The notes beneath the pieces are model-generated. The model was given only the letters and a program-made list of their open reading frames with translations. It searched no databases and was not told the DNA's origin. A program made the translations under genes and the position numbers. From Mytilus californianus (taxonomy: Eukaryota > Mollusca > Bivalvia > Mytilida > Mytilidae), in NCBI RefSeq assembly GCF_021869535.1, contig NW_026262690.1:16455001-16519000 (forward strand): a stretch of DNA of 64,000 bases, in the 5' to 3' direction. Shown piece by piece: positions 12,370 to 24,893 of the stretch; the first letter of the stretch is position 1; each line of letters begins with the position of its first letter.

Positions 12370-14246
12370 TATAAGGTTATTTCCTAAGTGCCGTTTGCAA
12401 TAAGATTATTTCCTAAGTATCGTCTGCTATAAGATTATTTCCTAAGTATCGTTTGCTATAAGGTTATTTCCTAAGTATCGTCTGCTATAAGATTATTTCC
12501 TAAGTATCGTCTGCTATAAGATTATTTCCTAAGTATCGTTTGCTATAAGATTATTTCCTAAGTATCGTCTGCTATAAGATTATGTCCTAAGTATCATTTG
12601 CTATAAGGTTATTTCCTAAGTATCGTTTGCTATAAGGTTATTTCATAAGTATCGTCTGCTATTAGATTATTTCCTAAGTGTCGTTTGCTATAAGGTTCTT
12701 TCCTAAGTGTCGTCTGCTATAAGATTATTTCCTAAGTGTCGTTTGCTATATGGTTCTTTCCTAAGTGTCGTCTGCTTTAAGATTATTTCCTAAGTGTCGT
12801 TTGCTATAAGTTATTTTACTAAGTGTCGTCTGCTGTAAGTTATTTCCTAAATATCGTTTGCTATAAGGATCTTTCCTAAGTATCGTTTGCTATAAGATTA
12901 TTTCCTACGTGTCGTTTGCTATAAGATTATTTCCTAAGTGTGGTCTGCTATAAGGTTCTTTCCTAAGTATCGTTTGCTATAAGGTTCTTTCCTAAGTATC
13001 GTTTGCTATAAGATTATTTCCTTAGTATCGTTTGCTATAAGATTATTTCCTAAGTATCGTTTGCTATAAGGTTATTTCATAAGTATCGTCTGCTATTAGA
13101 TTATTTCCTAAGTGTCGTTTGCTATAAGGTTCTTTCCTAAGTGTCGTCTGCTATAAGATTATTTCCTAAGTGTCGTTTGCTATATGGTTCTTTCCTAAGT
13201 GTCGTCTGCTTTAAGATTATTTCCTAAGTGTCGTTTGCTATAAGTTATTTTACTAAGTGTCGTCTGCTGTAAGTTATTTCCTAAATATCGTTTGCTATAA
13301 GGATCTTTCCTAAGTATCGTTTGCTATAAGATTATTTCCTACGTGTCGTTTGCTATAAGATTATTTCCTAAGTGTGGTCTGCTATAAGGTTCTTTCCTAA
13401 GTATCGTTTGCTATAAGGTTCTTTCCTAAGTATCGTTTGCTATAAGATTATTTCCTTAGTATCGTTTGCTATAAGATTATTTCCTAAGTATCGTTTGCCA
13501 TAAGGTTATTTCCTAAGTATCGTCTGCTATAAGATTATTTCCTAAGTGTCATTTGCTATAAGGTTCTTTCCTAAGTGTCGTCTGCTATAAGATTATTTCC
13601 TAAGTGTCGTTTGCTATAAGGTTCTTTCCTAAGTGTCGTCTGCTATAAGATTATTTCCTAAGTGTCGTCTGCTATAAGGTTCTTTCCTAAGTATCGTTTG
13701 CTATAAGATTATTTCCTAAGTGTCGTTTGCTATAAGTTATTTCCTAAGTGTCGTCTGCTATAAGTTATTTCCTAAGTATCGTTTGCTATAAGCTTCTTTC
13801 CTAAGTATCGTTTGCTATAATATTATTTCCTAAGTGTTGTTTGCTATAAGTTATTTCCTAAGTGTCGTCTGCTATAAGGTTCTTTCCTAAGTATCGTTTG
13901 CTATAAGGTTCTTTCCTAAGTATCGTTTGCTATAAGATTATTTCCTAAGTATCGTTTGCCATAAGGTTATTTCCTAAGTGTCGTTTGCTATAAGTTATTT
14001 TCTAAGTGTCGTCTGCTATAAGTTATTTCCTAAGTATCGTTTGCTATAAGCTTCTTTCCTAAGTATCGTTTGCTATAATATTATTTCCTAAGTGTTGTTT
14101 GCTATAAGTTATTTCCTAAGTGTCGTCTGCTATAAGGTTCTTTCATAAGTATCGTTTGCTATAAGATTATTTCCTAAGTATCGTTTGCCATAAGGTTATT
14201 TCCTAAGTGTCTATTGCTATAAGGTTATTTCCTAAGTGTCGTTTGA
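12370..14246 (+). repeat. 29-bp minisatellite, about 65 copies, with higher-order repeats
   Basis: The consensus unit is about ATAAGRTTATTTCCTAAGTR followed by TCGTYTGCT, period 29, and some units have lost one base. Two units of higher order are visible. A block of about 434 bp (15 monomers) at about 12630-13063 is repeated at about 13064-13498, including rare variants such as TTTCATAAG and TATATGG. A 258-bp block is repeated with its landmark AGCTTCTTTC at 13791 and 14049. Variable positions (A/G at unit position 6, GT/AT before CG, T/C in TYTGC) define monomer subtypes. No open reading frame spans the array. Confidence 0.95.
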
Positions 14247-14727
14247 TGTCACATTGTATTACTATCTGATTGGATCCACTATTACCATACTATTTTCCGT
14301 TGATTTATGGACTATTTGTAAATACCCCAAAGCTTTAAAAAGAGGTTAGATTCAAGACTCATAAGTCGTGGAGAGACTTACAAAACCAGGGCAAAAAAAA
14401 AAAAAAAAAAAAAAAACCGACGATTTTAATTAGTGTCGCCTTTTTAAATTCGCGTTAAACAACATTGAATTAAAACTTACAGAAGAATAAAGTTTTATTG
14501 TAATGAGTCAAATTCTCAACAAACTGTCAAGAAATGTGCAAGTGGATGGTCGTTTCAGACTAAACTGTATTGTCTTGTGTTTGCTACATGTATTTGTACC
14601 ACTCTAAGTGCAAAATTGAAAAAAAACACGGAGCATTGGCTCACACCAAACATGCACACATAACTAGTTTGATATTTTAAAGAAAAATCTAAAACTATCA
14701 TGCTGGCCGTTTCAATGTAAAAAAGAA
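14247..14727. other. Spacer with a 24-A run
   Basis: No gene recognised. An uninterrupted run of 24 A lies at 14393-14416. Confidence 0.6.
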
Positions 14728-15190
14728 GATGTGGTGTGAGTGCCAATGAGACAACTCACCATCCAAGTCACAATGTATAAAAAGTTAACAATTATAGGTC
14801 AAAGTACGGCCTATACAACACGGAGCCTTGGCTCACACCGAACAGCAAGCTATAAAGGGCCCCAAAATGACCAGTGTAACATAATTCAAACAGGAAAATA
14901 AACGGTATAATCTATATAAAAACGAGAAACGAGAAACACCTATGAACCACACCAAAAAACGACAACTACTAAACAACAGGTTCCTGACTTAGGACAGGTG
15001 CATAAAAATGCAGCGGGTTTAAACGTTTTAACAGGCGCCAACTATCACCCTAACCTGAGACAGTAGTGTAACATTACAACATAAAAAGACACACTATAAA
15101 ATATCAATTGAAATGGCTTAACTCGATCAAAAAGACGTTTAAACAAAAACAAGTAAACATACACCGAACTAATAAGTTCACTTGTTCCGT
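14728..15190 (+). repeat. Interspersed repeat family A
   Basis: This copy runs from AAGATGTGGTGTGAGTGCCA through TACGGCCTATACAACACGGA, GCTATAAAGGGCCCC, AACGAGAAACGAGAAACACC and TTCCTGACTTAGGACAGG to the TAAAATATCAATTG segment. It aligns along its length with 22533-22995 and, inverted, with 19845-20160. It is the most frequent repeat in the window and encodes no recognisable protein. Its class (SINE, MITE or Helitron-like) could not be decided. Confidence 0.8.
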
Positions 15191-16202
15191 CTATATAAAG
15201 TGATCAGTAGATTTGTTGAACAGAATTGTTAAAGACGACGTCCTCTGATTTATGAGGTGATACTTTTTAAATAAATAGATAAATAAATAAACCATATATT
15301 CTATTTATATAAAACTAATTTAAATTTACTTTGTTTCCATGGAATTCATGTATTTATTTGAACTCAATACTTCGGCAATACAACATTCACCATAGCACTT
15401 TCTCGAGATCTATAATGTTGGAAGATAATGGTTTGTTAAAGATTTACTACTGGAAAAGATTCATTTATTAAGTAAATTGCTTCCAAAACCAACAAAATAA
15501 AATGTTTTATTGCAATTGATAGAACTGTAAAGTCGAGTGTAACACAAATTATTCAAGGAGATAGTTTCCAACATTACTCAACAACATTTTCAGAAAAAGT
15601 ACAATCCTAAACTGTGTTACATGTACATATAATTAAACAAAAACACAAAAAAAAATAACAAACTATATAGAATCTTCTTCCTCTTCATCAGAATCATCAT
15701 TTCAACTTCGTATTTTTTTATTTGTTTATGCTCGTTTCCATTCTGTTACATGTATTTGTTTAAAACATGCCGTTGATCAACCGGTTGATTGTTTATATTT
15801 AATGTCCCGTCTGGTACATTTATTTTAAACATTATAATATTGATGATTTAAGAATCAACTGATTTGGACAAAATGTTTTTTTTTTTTAAACCGTATTGTT
15901 CCAATTACAAACAAACCGTGCTAAATGATGAATAATAGTAATAAACCGAAATGTATTTATAGATGTCCGCACTTTTGTGCTCTCACACAGCGTCCAAGCA
16001 AATCAGTGAACAGGCGTGGACATCTACTTTTAATGAGTTTAGTTTGTTCTATTTACCAAGCAAAAGTACATTTTTGTACCAAATCAAATTAAATAGTCTA
16101 CGTAAAGTGCTAAACACATGAAAATGAATCAATGAATATGGTCAGAATCAACCGTAATGATATTTTTGTAATCATCAAATATGTTTCCAACTAATGTCAA
16201 GT
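15191..16202. other. No gene recognised
   Basis: AT-rich sequence without recognised genes or repeats. Confidence 0.45.
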
Positions 16203-16665
16203 AGTAGTCCTTTTTTAATTTATGTATCATTGTCATTTTGCTTAGTTCTTTTTGTTACCTATTCTGACATCGGACTCGGACTTCTTTTAAACTGAGTTTT
16301 ACTGTGCGTATTGCTGTGTGTTTCTTTATTCTACATTGGCTAGAGGTATAGGGGAGGGTTGAGATCTCACAAAACATGTTTAACCCCGCCGCATTTTTGC
16401 GCCTGTCCCAAGTCAGGAGCCTCTGGCCTTTGCTTGTCTTGTATGTTTTTTTAATTTTAGTTCATTTATATGCTTTAGAGTTTAGTATGACGTCCATTTT
16501 CACCTAACTAGTACACATTTTTATTTAGGGGCCAGCTGAGGACCACCTCCGGGTGCGAGATTTTCTCGCTGCGTTGAAGACCCATTGATGGCCTTCGGCT
16601 GTTATCTTCGCTTTGGCCGGGTTGTTGTCTCTTTGACACATTCCTCATTTCCATTCTCAATTTTA
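16203..16665 (+). mobile_element. 5'-truncated PLE 3' tail
   Basis: This is collinear with 5621-5940 and more complete, keeping the GCGCCTGTCCCAAGTCAGGA segment that the 5.8-kb copy lacks. It starts abruptly at TAGTAGTCC with no coding sequence before it, as expected for a truncated retrotransposed copy. Confidence 0.7.
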
Positions 16666-16908
16666 TCAATAATGGTATATCTATAGTACATGTATGCATT
16701 TTCACATAACGTCTATAATTTTAGAAGATCACACTCGAGGGAGAGAAAATACTAATCATTTTTGAATTATAAAAGACGTAAGTAACACCATGTTGTTATA
16801 TGACGTCATTTTATCGTTATAAATCCTCCTTATACTCCTATGCAGTTTCACTAATTAAAGCTACGGTGTTCTGTTCTAAATTGACGAAAAAAGGTCATTT
16901 ATTCAAAA

Positions 16909-17300
16909 TCATAAATTGCAAAAAAAATACATTTTGCAAATAAAACATTTGACATAAAAAGTTCATATTTAATATGGAATTATAATACTACGAAATTACA
17001 TCAACTAAAATCATATCAATTGAATAAATGAAAAAGAATAGCAAATGTGGGGAGAAAAATGTGCCCCACTAATAAACATATATACATATCTAATTATAAG
17101 GATATCATAAATTGCAAAAAAAATACATTTTGCAAATAAAACATTTGACATAAAAGTTCATATTTAATATGGAATTATAATACTACGAAATTACATCAAC
17201 TAAAATCATATCAATTGAATAAATGAAAAAGAATAGCAAATGTGGGGAGAAAAATGTGCCCCACTAATAAACATATATACATATCTAATTATAAGGATAA
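16909..17300 (+). repeat. 196-bp tandem duplication, two nearly identical copies
   Basis: The block starting ATCATAAATTGCAAAAAAAA at 16909 repeats from about 17104 to 17300. By eye the copies differ by one A in an A-run (GACATAAAAAG against GACATAAAAG). The near identity indicates a recent event or an assembly artefact. A short frame at 17242-17433 runs out of copy two and has no recognisable similarity. Confidence 0.9.
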
Positions 17301-17989
17301 CATTGAGGGAGGTATGTGGGTGGGAATTTTCCACAAATTGTTTGATAAGAATTACAAGTTAACACGTCAAAGGCTGATGATAAAAGGAAGTGATAATAAC
17401 GCACTTACACGTGAACTCGTGCTGACCCGATAGATCGTTGACCAATAAGAATGATGTAATCCAATCATGCACTGGTCATAAGTGAAATTTCTCTGCACGT
17501 GAAAACATGTTATCTAATTTCAACGATTTATCTTTTAATTAAGTAGGACAACTCTGACCCATTGACCAGACATCATAAATCAACAGTATAAATAGCTCAC
17601 TCTTTATTTAAGTCTTAGTAATAAACAATTAATACAAAATTATCTTCTCTGCTGTCTTAAATGTTTTTATTCAGCTTAATTTTCAATTAGCAAATAAAAT
17701 TGGTTTTATGTGTATAGGTAACGTAATGATAAAACTGACCTCACTTTTTAGTTTATTTATCAAATCTTAATTTATGGTACAATTTTATAACCCAGATAAA
17801 GCACTATTTTCAGTATATATTTTTCAAAAAGGACACCGAAAATTTAACTATGCAAGTGATTCCTAAATAAGGAGAATACATTCATTTCGAGGACTTTTTG
17901 TATTCAATTTAAGAAGAACTTTTTCTGTACAATAGAACTTGTGTCTAAGCTTAAATATGATAAAAGTACAGTTGGGTCGGCTCTTACCT
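17301..17989. other. No gene recognised
   Basis: AT-rich sequence without recognised structure. Confidence 0.45.
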
Positions 17990-18250
17990 CTCCTAAATCT
18001 GCCAGGAACTGTCAGGAGAACTCTTAGCTTCTAACACAGTCTATAAAACAGTTTTCAGGAAACCTTTTAAACAGTTTCTGACCGAAAAGGTTCTACCCAA
18101 GACATGTTTTAGACAGTTCTAATCTAGAACAGTTTCGAACAGTTCTAACCTAGTGCAGATTCTGATACTTCTATTCTTGAACTGATTGTGACAATTCTAT
18201 TCTAGAACATATCATGTCAGTTCTATCTCTAGAGCAGTTTTGGAAAGCGA
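17990..18250. repeat. Diverged AGAACTGT/ACAGTTCT array
   Basis: ACAGTTCTAA-, TCTAGAACAG- and AACAGTTCTAACCTAG-like words repeat irregularly here. They match the cleaner palindromic array at 48395-48985 but are more diverged. Confidence 0.65.
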
Positions 18251-19844
18251 ACATTTGTTTTTGTGTCTAGCTTAGATTTGTATTTTCCAGGAAACTTCTG
18301 TCGACAATGTCGAAATATGTTGAAAATTCTTTGCACACTTTCACCATAAGGGAGTTTTTTTTAGGCCGGTCAAATTTTAAGTGTTTTACTTAATTACTTA
18401 TTAGGGTCAATGTTTTACACACGATATGTTATTTCTATTAAATTTACAATGTTATGCAAGCGTTGATTATTACGTCTTGAACAAATGCATCCTGCTCTAT
18501 TACATATAAAACAAATTCTGATTAATACAGATCTTATGACTCAAATAATTATTTAAGCCGTGGATTGAAAAATAGTATGCAATACATTATGTGAAGGACT
18601 TCCTAACATCTGAATAAGAAAATATGAGATGATGTTGTATACTGAGAATATTACTGAATATAAGTAGGGTTCACAATAAAAGATTTAACTTAAAGACTAG
18701 GATGTAATTTCACAAGTAGATCAAATATGCGAATATCTCTGGCTAGTAGTTAGTGTTTTTATTGTCAAACCGTTTATTTTTTCTATTCAACTAATCATAC
18801 CTCTGTGTAGACGTTGTACAACTTTCCATTAAGTATCTATTCGAAAACTAGACTAAAACATTCATGTACACATTCATGTTCATTTGTTATATTTTAACGG
18901 ATTTTTTTATTCTCGATAATCTTTTGTTAAAATGTTCACAACTTGTCTAGCTTCATATCAATTTAGATCTTGGTATATTGTAAAGACACGCGCCCTTTGT
19001 CATACCGTATGTCAATCTGTAGATATCGTATTGTTTTAAATTCTGTCGTTTAGTTACTGCATCGTGGATATACACATGTATGTAAAGTGGAGATTGAGGA
19101 CGTACGTGTACATACAATGTACGTCGTGTGTAAATATTCCTTACAAATGTCAACAACTCATTATCAGTTGACTTTATTCCAATATAATGTTTTTTTTCCT
19201 TAAGATATTTTGTATTAACGGCAGGTTTTTAGTTGTTGAATACTGTTAGGTGATGTAGGTACTGCTTTTAATTTTAAATCGGATTGCGTATGGTATCGAA
19301 TATCCACACTGTCTAAACTTATAATTGTTAGTAATTTTTCTTAACATCCACTTGCTATATGAAAACTAGAAGCACAGCGCGCAAAGCTCACAAAATAACT
19401 CTACCGCTCTAAGTGTTCTTACCTTGAGATAAGGGTGTAGAATGAGAATCGGATACAAATGTCTACTATGGTGTCCAGATATGTCCACGTCATACCAAAG
19501 TAAACCCCAAAATCATTCAAATGAAGAAATGAAATAAGAGGACGTACATCATGTCAGTAAAATTCTGTGAAAGTTTCAGGAACAGTGGCTGATAAAAAAA
19601 AATAGAATTACAGACGGACGTGCTCACACATCACTAAATACAATAACAGACGAACACTAAATACCGTCTGTTGATTTATACAACAACTACAATGTATTCA
19701 TGAAAAACTATTTTGGCAGATTGGAATCAGGCACAACAACTGGGATACAGTCTCCTGGCTTTAGACTAGTACAGTTAAACAAGCTCGCGAGTCCTCAATA
19801 TTCCCCCAATATGGGGCAGTGGTGTAACTAAACAACAAAGAAAC
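18251..19844. other. No gene recognised
   Basis: AT-rich sequence without a recognised gene. A mixed repeat-like patch at about 19370-19640 is not assigned. Confidence 0.4.
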
Positions 19845-20165
19845 GAAAGATATAAATCGGTTGAAAGGGCTGCACCTGTTCTAAGTCAGGAACCTGATGT
19901 TCAGTGGTTGTCGTTTGTTGATGTGGTTCATAAGTGTTTCTCGTTTCTTGTTTTTTATATAGATTAGACCGTTGGTTTTCCTGTTTGAATTGTTTTACAC
20001 TAGTCATTGTTGGCGCCCTTTATAGCTTACTGTTCGGTGTGAGCCAATGCTCCGTGTTGAAGGCCGTACTACATGTATGACCTATAATGGTTTACTTTTA
20101 CAAATTGTGACTTGGATGGAGAGTTGACTCATTGGCACTCATAACACATCTTTTTACATCGGATG
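19845..20165 (-). repeat. Interspersed repeat family A, inverted copy
   Basis: It reads as the complement of 14728-15050, including GAACCTGATGTTCAGT, GAGCCAATGCTCCGTGTTGA and GAGTTGACTCATTGGCACTC. Confidence 0.75.
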
Positions 20166-21009
20166 ACCGTGAGGGCATTCCGGTGTATTGTTGCCACAGA
20201 CATTTCTACTCACGTGACTTTCGTTTTTGACTGATAACCGAACGCAAAATAACATTCCTTATCGCTTGTTATATATCAATTTCATCAATAAACATTCATG
20301 AAAATAATTTTTAAGAATATAGATAAATGATATGAAAATGTTTTGTCGTGAGAAATATATATATCAATAACAAATCAAGAATACCGAAAGTTTGTGTTAA
20401 AACATGCGGAAGAATATCTCAAGAACGTTTTGCGCGAAAATATGAATGCTTGCTCAAATCCAATCTATTAGAAAAATCGAATTATTACAGAAAAGTGTCC
20501 ACCATAAACTTGCACTGCACTATTATTAGAATAGTAGAATAGAATGATATACAAATGGATTAAAATTATATATACATGTAACTGTTATATACAAATATTA
20601 AAATAATATATAACAACAAAACAGAGTCATGATACTGATGACAAATGATTATATCACTACAATATAATAGTTATTACGGTGAGGTTGAATTTCCTGTCAT
20701 TTATTCATCGTCCACGCACGAACTTGTCTCAGAAAAAAATATATCTATGTACCTTAACCTCACTTTCAGGTATAGAGATTTGATTTTTTATTGTGACAAG
20801 TGCTTGTTACCATCCACAAGAACTTGCGGTCATCCGATGTTCAGTACTTCAGTACTTTGATTATATCTATTGACTCGTCAGATCGGTACACAACACAAAA
20901 CAAATAACAAAAAGACAAAAGACACAAAGTACCGATCTAAGAGTTATCGAACTTACTAACTGTTTTGCTTGTTCATACCATCAATTTAAACTAATACATT
21001 ATTTATGTT
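20166..21009. other. No gene recognised
   Basis: Only short AT-rich frames (20348-20542 and 20645-20860) without recognisable motifs. Confidence 0.45.
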
Positions 21010-21140
21010 TATTGTTTCAGATTTTTATCAATTCGGTAGCCTTTATAGCTGACTATACGATATGGGTTTTGCTCATTGTTGAAGTCTGTATGGTAACCTT
21101 AAGTTACTCAGTTAATCAATTTCATTTGGACTCTACTTGA
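21010..21140 (-). repeat. Partial family A-like fragment
   Basis: TAGCTGACTATACGATATGGGTTTTGCTCATTGTTGAAG resembles the inverted middle of the 39.9- and 40.5-kb copies. The fragment is short and diverged. Confidence 0.4.
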
Positions 21141-22532
21141 TAGGTGTACCGCCTCTCCGTATTTTATATTAAAACATTTAAAAATAAAATCAAAGCTGGT
21201 ACCAATAATGACAATATATAACATTTAGTTATAATGGTAGTTGTTGTACTTACAAGATATGATTTTGTATAATTGTGATATTTGTTTTCTCTGACAAATA
21301 ATTGCCGTTGATCACAAAAAACCTGAATAGTGAAGAAATACCAGACAATTATGTGTACGATCATTAAGGAAATGTGAATTAATCTGGATTTTAGATATAT
21401 ATGTCGGTTTCCTGAGCTAATTAAACCGACTTTGATCCATGAACTATCAAATGCCATTTATTATCATATTACCTTATAGGGTTAGAAAATTTACATGACC
21501 GATGGTCTACGAATTTGGTGATGTCTTAGAGTTGTATAAAATCAATTACCAATTCGTTATTGACAGCTGCGTCATCATTTATCGGGATCTGCTTACCCTG
21601 TCATGCCATTGTCAGTTTGTTTTCGACTAACGAGTTTGAATGTCCCTTTGGCATCTTTCGCCCATCTTTAAAATGTATCAAGTGAAAGCGGAGGATCAAT
21701 ATCGGCAAAAAGGGCAAACTCGTGGTTAAATCAAATATAATTGAAGTCCCCATGAATTATTTCTATTCTCATTCTCATAGGACAATAACGGTAACTTTTT
21801 TTAATCGAAGCGCTCTAGGTCAAGGCAAATATTTTCTGTTTCTGTGATTTAACTCACTACTAGAACTGACAGAACTGTCAAAGAAAGCTCATTTAGTGAC
21901 ATGCTTAAAAAGTTTTTCAATTACAGGCGATTAGGATATACGTAAAATGTTTCCTTGTTTACAATTTTACAACTTTCACCTTCAATTTCTACTAAAGTTC
22001 CAATTTGAATTGACCTGGCACTTAATTAGTGGTACCCTCGGCACTTTGAAACAATTATTTGTGTAAATAGATTACTTACTTACTTACTCAACACATTAAA
22101 TAATTTTTTTGTAAGAAATCATGCTTTCAATAAATTGGTATAATCATTTGTTAATATGTTATAACTCATGTCTGCCTACGACATGGGAGTAAATTGGAAA
22201 AACCAAAACAATTCATGACTTTGACGAGGGAAGGGGGGGGGGGGGGGGGGGGGGGGGTAAAATTATCGAAATATTCTTTATTAAGCTGAGGACAACCCAT
22301 GCTTTGCAATTTTTAGGGGGGGGGCGCACGCCCGCCACGCCCCGCCTGAAACCGCCCCTGCACTTTGCCAAAACCACGAAATTAATTATAAAACATGAAA
22401 ATGCAACTTTTCATCAATCCACGAAAATTGATACACACGAAAATTGATGCACACGAAAATAAATGAATACACACATTACATAACCATGCAAGTAAAATAA
22501 TTAGTTAGATGTTATTTAAATAGATATAAGAA
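21141..22532. other. Spacer containing a 25-G run
   Basis: No gene recognised. A run of 25 consecutive G lies at 22233-22257, and a second G-rich to C-rich patch follows at 22313-22365 (GGGGGGGGGCGCACGCCCGC). Confidence 0.7.
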
Positions 22533-22995
22533 GATGTGGTATGAGTGCCAATGAGACAACTCTCCATCCAAGTCAAAATTTATAAAAGTAAACTATTATA
22601 GGTCATAGTACGGTCTTCAACACGGAGCTTTGGCTCACACCGAACAGTAAGCTATAAAGGGCCCTAAAAATTACTAGTGTAAAACCATTCAAACGGGAAA
22701 ACCAACGGTCTAATCTATATAAAAACGAGAAACGAGAAACACTTATGAACCACATCAACACACGAAAACTACTGAACATCAGATTCCTGACTTAGGACAG
22801 GTGCAAACAAATGCAGCGGGTTTAAACGTTTTAATGGTACAAAACCTTCACCCTTTTTCTGAAACAATAGTGTAACATCACAACATAGAAAGACACACTA
22901 TAAAATATCAACTGAAATAGCTTAACTCAATCAAAGGACATATTAACACCGGTAAACATACACTGAACAAATAAATTTGACCTATGATACAATGT
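22533..22995 (+). repeat. Interspersed repeat family A
   Basis: This is a good match to 14728-15190 throughout, including AATGAGACAACTCTCCATCC, GGCTCACACCGAACAGTAAG and GATTCCTGACTTAGGACAGG. Confidence 0.8.
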
Positions 22996-23589
22996 AAATA
23001 CAAAATAAATAAACTAAGGGAAGAATAATAAAAGTAACATGTTATATCGGTATGAAATGTTAAACAATTTAAGAAAAACAATATGCTCGAACAAAAATAT
23101 CAGCCATTTGCATTAACTTTAAACACAGGTAAATGAAAATAATTTTGTTGTTAGGTATACGTGTACAGTTCCAATAGAGAAAGGAAATATTTTTACAAAA
23201 TAAATAATTTGTATGTTCATAGTACGAAGTGAAAATTTATAGTAATACCAAACACTTATCAAAGCTGGCATATAGACCAGATATAACACTGAATAACATT
23301 AAATAACAAAAAAGCATTACAATTAGTATCAACATGTCAAATAAACAAGAAAGTACGATTTGAGAGTACTCGCAGTTACTGACAGCTAGTTAAAAGCCAA
23401 AACAATTAATAATAAAAAATCATGCATCAGAGACTAAAATCAACTAAAACACATCCCAGGGATTTAGTATTTTAACGTCATGGACAGTCAAAGAAGACAT
23501 GACTTGTGCAATGCCAAAAATAAATGTATCGACAGACAGTAGGATAGTTAGGATTTTAACCTCTTTATAGATCAAAATGAACGTGGGTG
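22996..23589. other. No gene recognised
   Basis: AT-rich sequence without recognised structure. Confidence 0.45.
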
Positions 23590-23890
23590 TGTCTTTATAC
23601 ATCCCGTTTGAAAAGAATACAAATTTAGTTATGTTTTAATTTGGTGATGACAAAATCGATATTAGTGCCAATGTAAACTATATTCAAAGATCTAATTACA
23701 ACATTGGTAAGATAACCTTTACTAATAAGTTTGTTTAAAGGTTCGATGAGTTTACACGGATCAAATAGTGATTTCCGCGCTTTAAGTACAATATTACCGT
23801 AAAATTTAGGATGTGAAATACCGTTTTTATTCAGTTTTCTACAGGTACAGCCAAATTTACTAATCAAATCTTTATATCTATAAATGTATC
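23590..23890 (-). pseudogene. PLE reverse transcriptase C-terminal fragment
   Basis: The minus-strand translation contains GISHPKFYGNIVLKARKS, then KLIEPLNKLISKGY and VIRSLNIVYIGTNIDFVI. It is collinear with the C-terminal block of the PLE at 5260-5447. One frame stays open over 80 codons (23625-23867), but the rest of the element is absent. It is a retroelement scrap, not a host gene. Confidence 0.75.
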
Positions 23891-24195
23891 TTTAAAACAT
23901 CGAAAAAAAAGAAACATTTAGTAACTACATACATGTACACAAACTTCATGTATAAGTCGATCATTCATTCAATATACACATGCTAATATCATTCTGTATT
24001 TCGATTAAACAGAAGAAGCTATTAACCCATTTGATGCTTTGAAATCAATTACCTTCAGGACTTTTAGAAAACCCTTCGTCTTTGTCTACTAGTAACATGT
24101 GCTGATTAAATTGTTCATGATTTTTACACAAAAATATGACAGCCAGTTATGGGCAAACCAGGTTCTTGAGGCAACGGAAACATAATAAAACAAGG

Positions 24196-24330
24196 AGGTG
24201 TGGTATGATTGTCAATGGGAAACCATCCACCAAAGACCAAAAGATGCGTGATTTGAACAGCATCAGGTCACCGTATAGCTTTCAAAAATGAGAAAAACTC
24301 GTACAGTATAGAAAGTTATTGTTCAATGAA
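24196..24330 (+). repeat. Family A-like fragment, variant subfamily
   Basis: GGAGGTGTGGTATGATTGTCAATGGGAAACCATCCACC resembles the start of the copy at 41833, followed by GGTCACCGTATAGC. Confidence 0.55.
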
Positions 24331-24593
24331 AATATATAAAAAAGTATATAAAAGGAAATATATAAAAAGAAAAAGAAAAACGGTATGAGTTTGATATACC
24401 GCGTATTCCTTCCCTTCTTCCTCTGGCGCGCACCACAATTATATAGACCAAATCTTTAGAAAGTCAGTTTTAATGATAATCTATAATACGTGTTAGTTAG
24501 ATTATGATTTATTATATACTTAGTAGTAAATACAGATAAATTGTATGTGTAATACGATACATGGTAATCGTACTGTATCAGCCATCCTTGATG

Positions 24594-24715
24594 ATATCGA
24601 TATCAGTCACGGTTGCAAAGGCCTTATCACACCCCTTATCTGTATGACGTCACGTCATCGATAGCAGTCACGGTTGCAAAGGCTTTATCAAACCCCTAAT
24701 CTGTATTACGTCATG
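24594..24715 (+). repeat. Two 61-bp tandem copies with a CRE palindrome
   Basis: CAGTCACGGTTGCAAAGG occurs at 24604 and 24665, followed in both by TTATCAxACCCCTxATCTGTATxACGTCA. Copy one ends in the full palindrome TGACGTCA (24645-24652), the consensus CREB/ATF site. Copy two has the half site ATTACGTCATGTCACGTG. Confidence 0.8.
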
Positions 24716-24754
24716 TCACGTGAAAAATATCTTCTAGAGGTATATAATAAAGTG

Positions 24755-24890
24755 TATATGATATGCTTTTTTCAATATCACACACCATATCAACCCTCGA
24801 CCAATATAATCCCTCGAGCAGAGCTCTAGGGATTATACTGGTTTCTCGGGTTGATACAGGTGTGATATTGAAAAAGCCATATGATATTCT
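24755..24890. repeat. Foldback palindrome of about 115-135 bp
   Basis: The left arm contains GCTTTTTTCAATATCACAC (24765 onward) and the right arm its complement GTGTGATATTGAAAAAGC (ending 24877). The centre is AGAGCTCT (24820-24827), flanked by the pairing ATAATCCCTCGAG and CTAGGGATTATA. Paired reading frames on both strands here are a consequence of the palindrome. The class of element is unknown, and no clear flanking target duplication was identified. Confidence 0.85.
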
Positions 24891-24893
24891 ATA

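Noticed and set aside
12370-14246. CRISPR-like array of about 29-bp repeats
   Set aside because: Units are contiguous with no spacers, and the context is eukaryotic. It is a minisatellite.
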